DNA from: Bryobacteraceae bacterium
Lineage (GTDB): Bacteria > Acidobacteriota > Terriglobia > Bryobacterales > Bryobacteraceae
Assembly: GCA_014379815.1 (NCBI GenBank)
Contig: JACMLA010000154.1
Coordinates: 1 to 6,714, forward strand
Reading direction: 5' to 3'
DNA length: 6,714 nt
Below the pieces are notes generated by a model. That model saw nothing but the letters and a program-made list of their open reading frames with translations. It ran no database searches and was not told where the DNA came from. This document shows positions 5,194 to 6,714 of this stretch, in pieces. Position 1 is the stretch's first letter; every line of letters starts with the position of its first letter. The position numbers and the translations under genes are program-made.

Positions 5194-6714
5194 CTACCGA
5201 CCCTCCGGCCGGACGCGAAGGACGTCCCCGCTTACCTGACTACCCCAGCGCATTGGTAGACCCTGTCCTGCCCAATAGGATTTCCATTGGTCCTTGAAGT
5301 GTGGCGATAAGACGTGCCCGCTCTCACCTATGGTCACGTTTGCCAGTGACTTACTCCAGTCGCTGGTATCGGCTACCATTCGCATCGAAGGTCCGAGCCT
5401 TCGGCTGGTCTGCTTGATGGAGGTAGTGGAGCCACTCATGGGTTCAGGTCCGATAGTGAACCACTGACCGAACCAGGGGACCTTGCTGACCACAGGGTGC
5501 TTCAATTCGAGGGACAGAAACACACCATGGTCCCACTTCTTCACATTCCTGCCTTGCAGTCTTCGGCCTTCCTCCAGGGCCCGCCGGAGAGCCTCCACAA
5601 TCTCGGAGTCCCAGTCTGCAAACCAACTTCGCGGCCTTTCGCGCAGCAACCGGTCGAGCACAGCATAGGCGACCGCACTCGAGTAGTCGGCGTTTTTCGG
5701 ACCCGTCCGGTTTACCAGCGCGATGCGCATTTGCTGATAGACCAGCGTCGCGATCATCGGAGCCGCCAGACCTTTCTCCATCTGCCCGTTCCAGCTCCGC
5801 AACAGATCTGCCGCGTCCCGCATCGTCTCATCTCCGGGTTTCTTTGCATCGAAAGCGCGCACAGTCGCAGCCGCTACGTTTTTCAGGAACGCCGAGTACA
5901 CGTCCTTCTGCACGACGTTAAAGTCGCCGGGCTGCCAGCCTTCCCGGGCCGACAATAGCGAACGAAGCTGCTGCGCCCTGTATCCCGGATCGAAATCGCC
6001 GCTCACGAGATGTTTCCAGTCTGAAGAAAAAGGATTCTGATTCGCTGTGATGATGCGACCATCCGGTGGATTGAACGCGGTCGGCAAGTCTTCGAATGGG
6101 ATATATCCGTCCCATTCCTGTGTTCCCGATGCACCATCGAGAACCAGGCCTCCATCGAAGCCGCGCCTTATCGGTAGTAATCCTGTCGCCTGATACCCAA
6201 TGTTTCCGCCGGTATCGGCGTACACAAAATTCTGCCCAGGACCGGAAAACCTTTTCAGTCCGCGCCGGAACTCTTCCCAGTTTCGGGCCATGTTGATTTC
6301 CACGAAGGGCATTTGAAACGTGCCAATCTCAGACGCGCTCCAGCGCAAGGCCAACAGACTTCCGGACGGTCCTGGCCAGAGCGGACCGTGCTGTGTGATC
6401 CAATTCTCCACCTGGACGGGCTTTGCGCCCTTCACGACAATCAGCTCACGTTCCGGGCGCGCCTGGATCGGCTGACCCCGGAACAGATACTGTCCGGTTT
6501 GCAGGTTGAACCGTTCGGCGTACAGATCCTGCACGTCGAAATGCAGATTCGTTACGCCCCACGCGATCCGGTCGTTGTGACCGATGATCACCGCTGGGAC
6601 GCCGGGCAGAGCGAAACCGGTTACATGCAATCCGGGCGCCTCTACATGAACCATGTGCCACGTCGAGGGAACACCCCATTCCAGATGCGTATCGTTGGCC
6701 AGCAGGGGCTTACC
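5194..6714 (-). CDS. Penicillin acylase-family amidohydrolase (Ntn hydrolase), 5' end cut by window edge
   Basis: Members of this family are secreted or periplasmic precursors that self-cleave and use an N-terminal Ser of the beta chain to hydrolyse amide bonds (penicillins, acyl-homoserine lactones, other N-acyl compounds). The fragment holds 506 residues. It opens with GKPLLANDTHLEW (1-13), the segment a short way after the nucleophile Ser, so the Ser and alpha chain lie beyond the right edge. Then come APGLHVTGFALPGVPAV (26-42), GHNDRIAWGVTN (45-56), DTGGNIGYQATGLLPIR (167-183), TANQNP (223-228, Asn of the oxyanion region), GYRAQQLRSLL (244-254, conserved Arg region) and LLRSWNG (304-310). 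Near the C-terminus are GPSMRMVAD and GESGHVLSPHFKDQW, also typical. The frame is open to the window edge and conserved sequence precedes the ATG at 6654, so that ATG is internal. Substrate cannot be told. It ends 139 nt before the membrane protein gene. Confidence 0.95.
   Translation of the reverse strand, partial: GKPLLANDTHLEWGVPSTWHMVHVEAPGLHVTGFALPGVPAVIIGHNDRIAWGVTNLHFDVQDLYAERFNLQTGQYLFRGQPIQARPERELIVVKGAKPVQVENWITQHGPLWPGPSGSLLALRWSASEIGTFQMPFVEINMARNWEEFRRGLKRFSGPGQNFVYADTGGNIGYQATGLLPIRRGFDGGLVLDGASGTQEWDGYIPFEDLPTAFNPPDGRIITANQNPFSSDWKHLVSGDFDPGYRAQQLRSLLSAREGWQPGDFNVVQKDVYSAFLKNVAAATVRAFDAKKPGDETMRDAADLLRSWNGQMEKGLAAPMIATLVYQQMRIALVNRTGPKNADYSSAVAYAVLDRLLRERPRSWFADWDSEIVEALRRALEEGRRLQGRNVKKWDHGVFLSLELKHPVVSKVPWFGQWFTIGPEPMSGSTTSIKQTSRRLGPSMRMVADTSDWSKSLANVTIGESGHVLSPHFKDQWKSYWAGQGLPMRWGSQVSGDVLRVRPEGR

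Noticed and set aside
6652..6654. ATG at 6654 as the acylase start
   Set aside because: The frame continues to the window edge, and the upstream residues GKPLLANDTHLEW match the conserved family sequence, so the ATG is internal.

Overview
This window looks like a chromosomal housekeeping region from a Gram-negative-type bacterium. Acidobacteriota is my best guess, from the style of YidC (large periplasmic domain, ‘INMLLLPL’ in the second transmembrane helix) and of the KhpB-like protein (short, no Jag-N domain). That assignment is inference from sequence style, not from a search. Every gene I can support is on the minus strand, so transcription runs from high to low coordinates.

Reading in the direction of transcription: (1) 6714-5194, the C-terminal two thirds of a penicillin acylase-family Ntn hydrolase, cut off by the right edge of the window; (2) 5193-5055, a short intergenic stretch with a 16-base direct repeat in two copies; (3) 5054-4482, a six-helix membrane protein of unknown function; (4) 4481-4365, an intergenic stretch with a good sigma70-like promoter; (5) 4364-1, the classic conserved cluster rpmH - rnpA - yidD - yidC - jag/khpB - mnmE, with mnmE cut off by the left edge about 25 to 30 codons before its expected end.

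The rpmH cluster links ribosomal protein L34, the protein subunit of RNase P, two membrane protein insertion factors (YidD and the YidC insertase), an RNA-binding R3H protein and a tRNA wobble-uridine modification GTPase. Its genes are packed very tightly. rnpA and yidD overlap by 16 bp, yidD and yidC overlap by 11 bp, jag starts 1 nt after the yidC stop, and mnmE starts 4 nt after the jag stop. This implies one polycistronic message and translational coupling. rpmH (57 codons) and rnpA (no ATG, GTG or TTG start available) are both easy for gene callers to miss.

The points most worth a second look are the missing canonical start of rnpA, the degenerate KH domain of the KhpB-like protein, an Asn in place of the usual Arg in the YidC hydrophilic groove, and the tandem 16-mer upstream of the membrane protein gene. 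I see no mobile element, CRISPR array, tRNA, rRNA or convincing new system. Long plus-strand open frames are shadows of the minus-strand genes.
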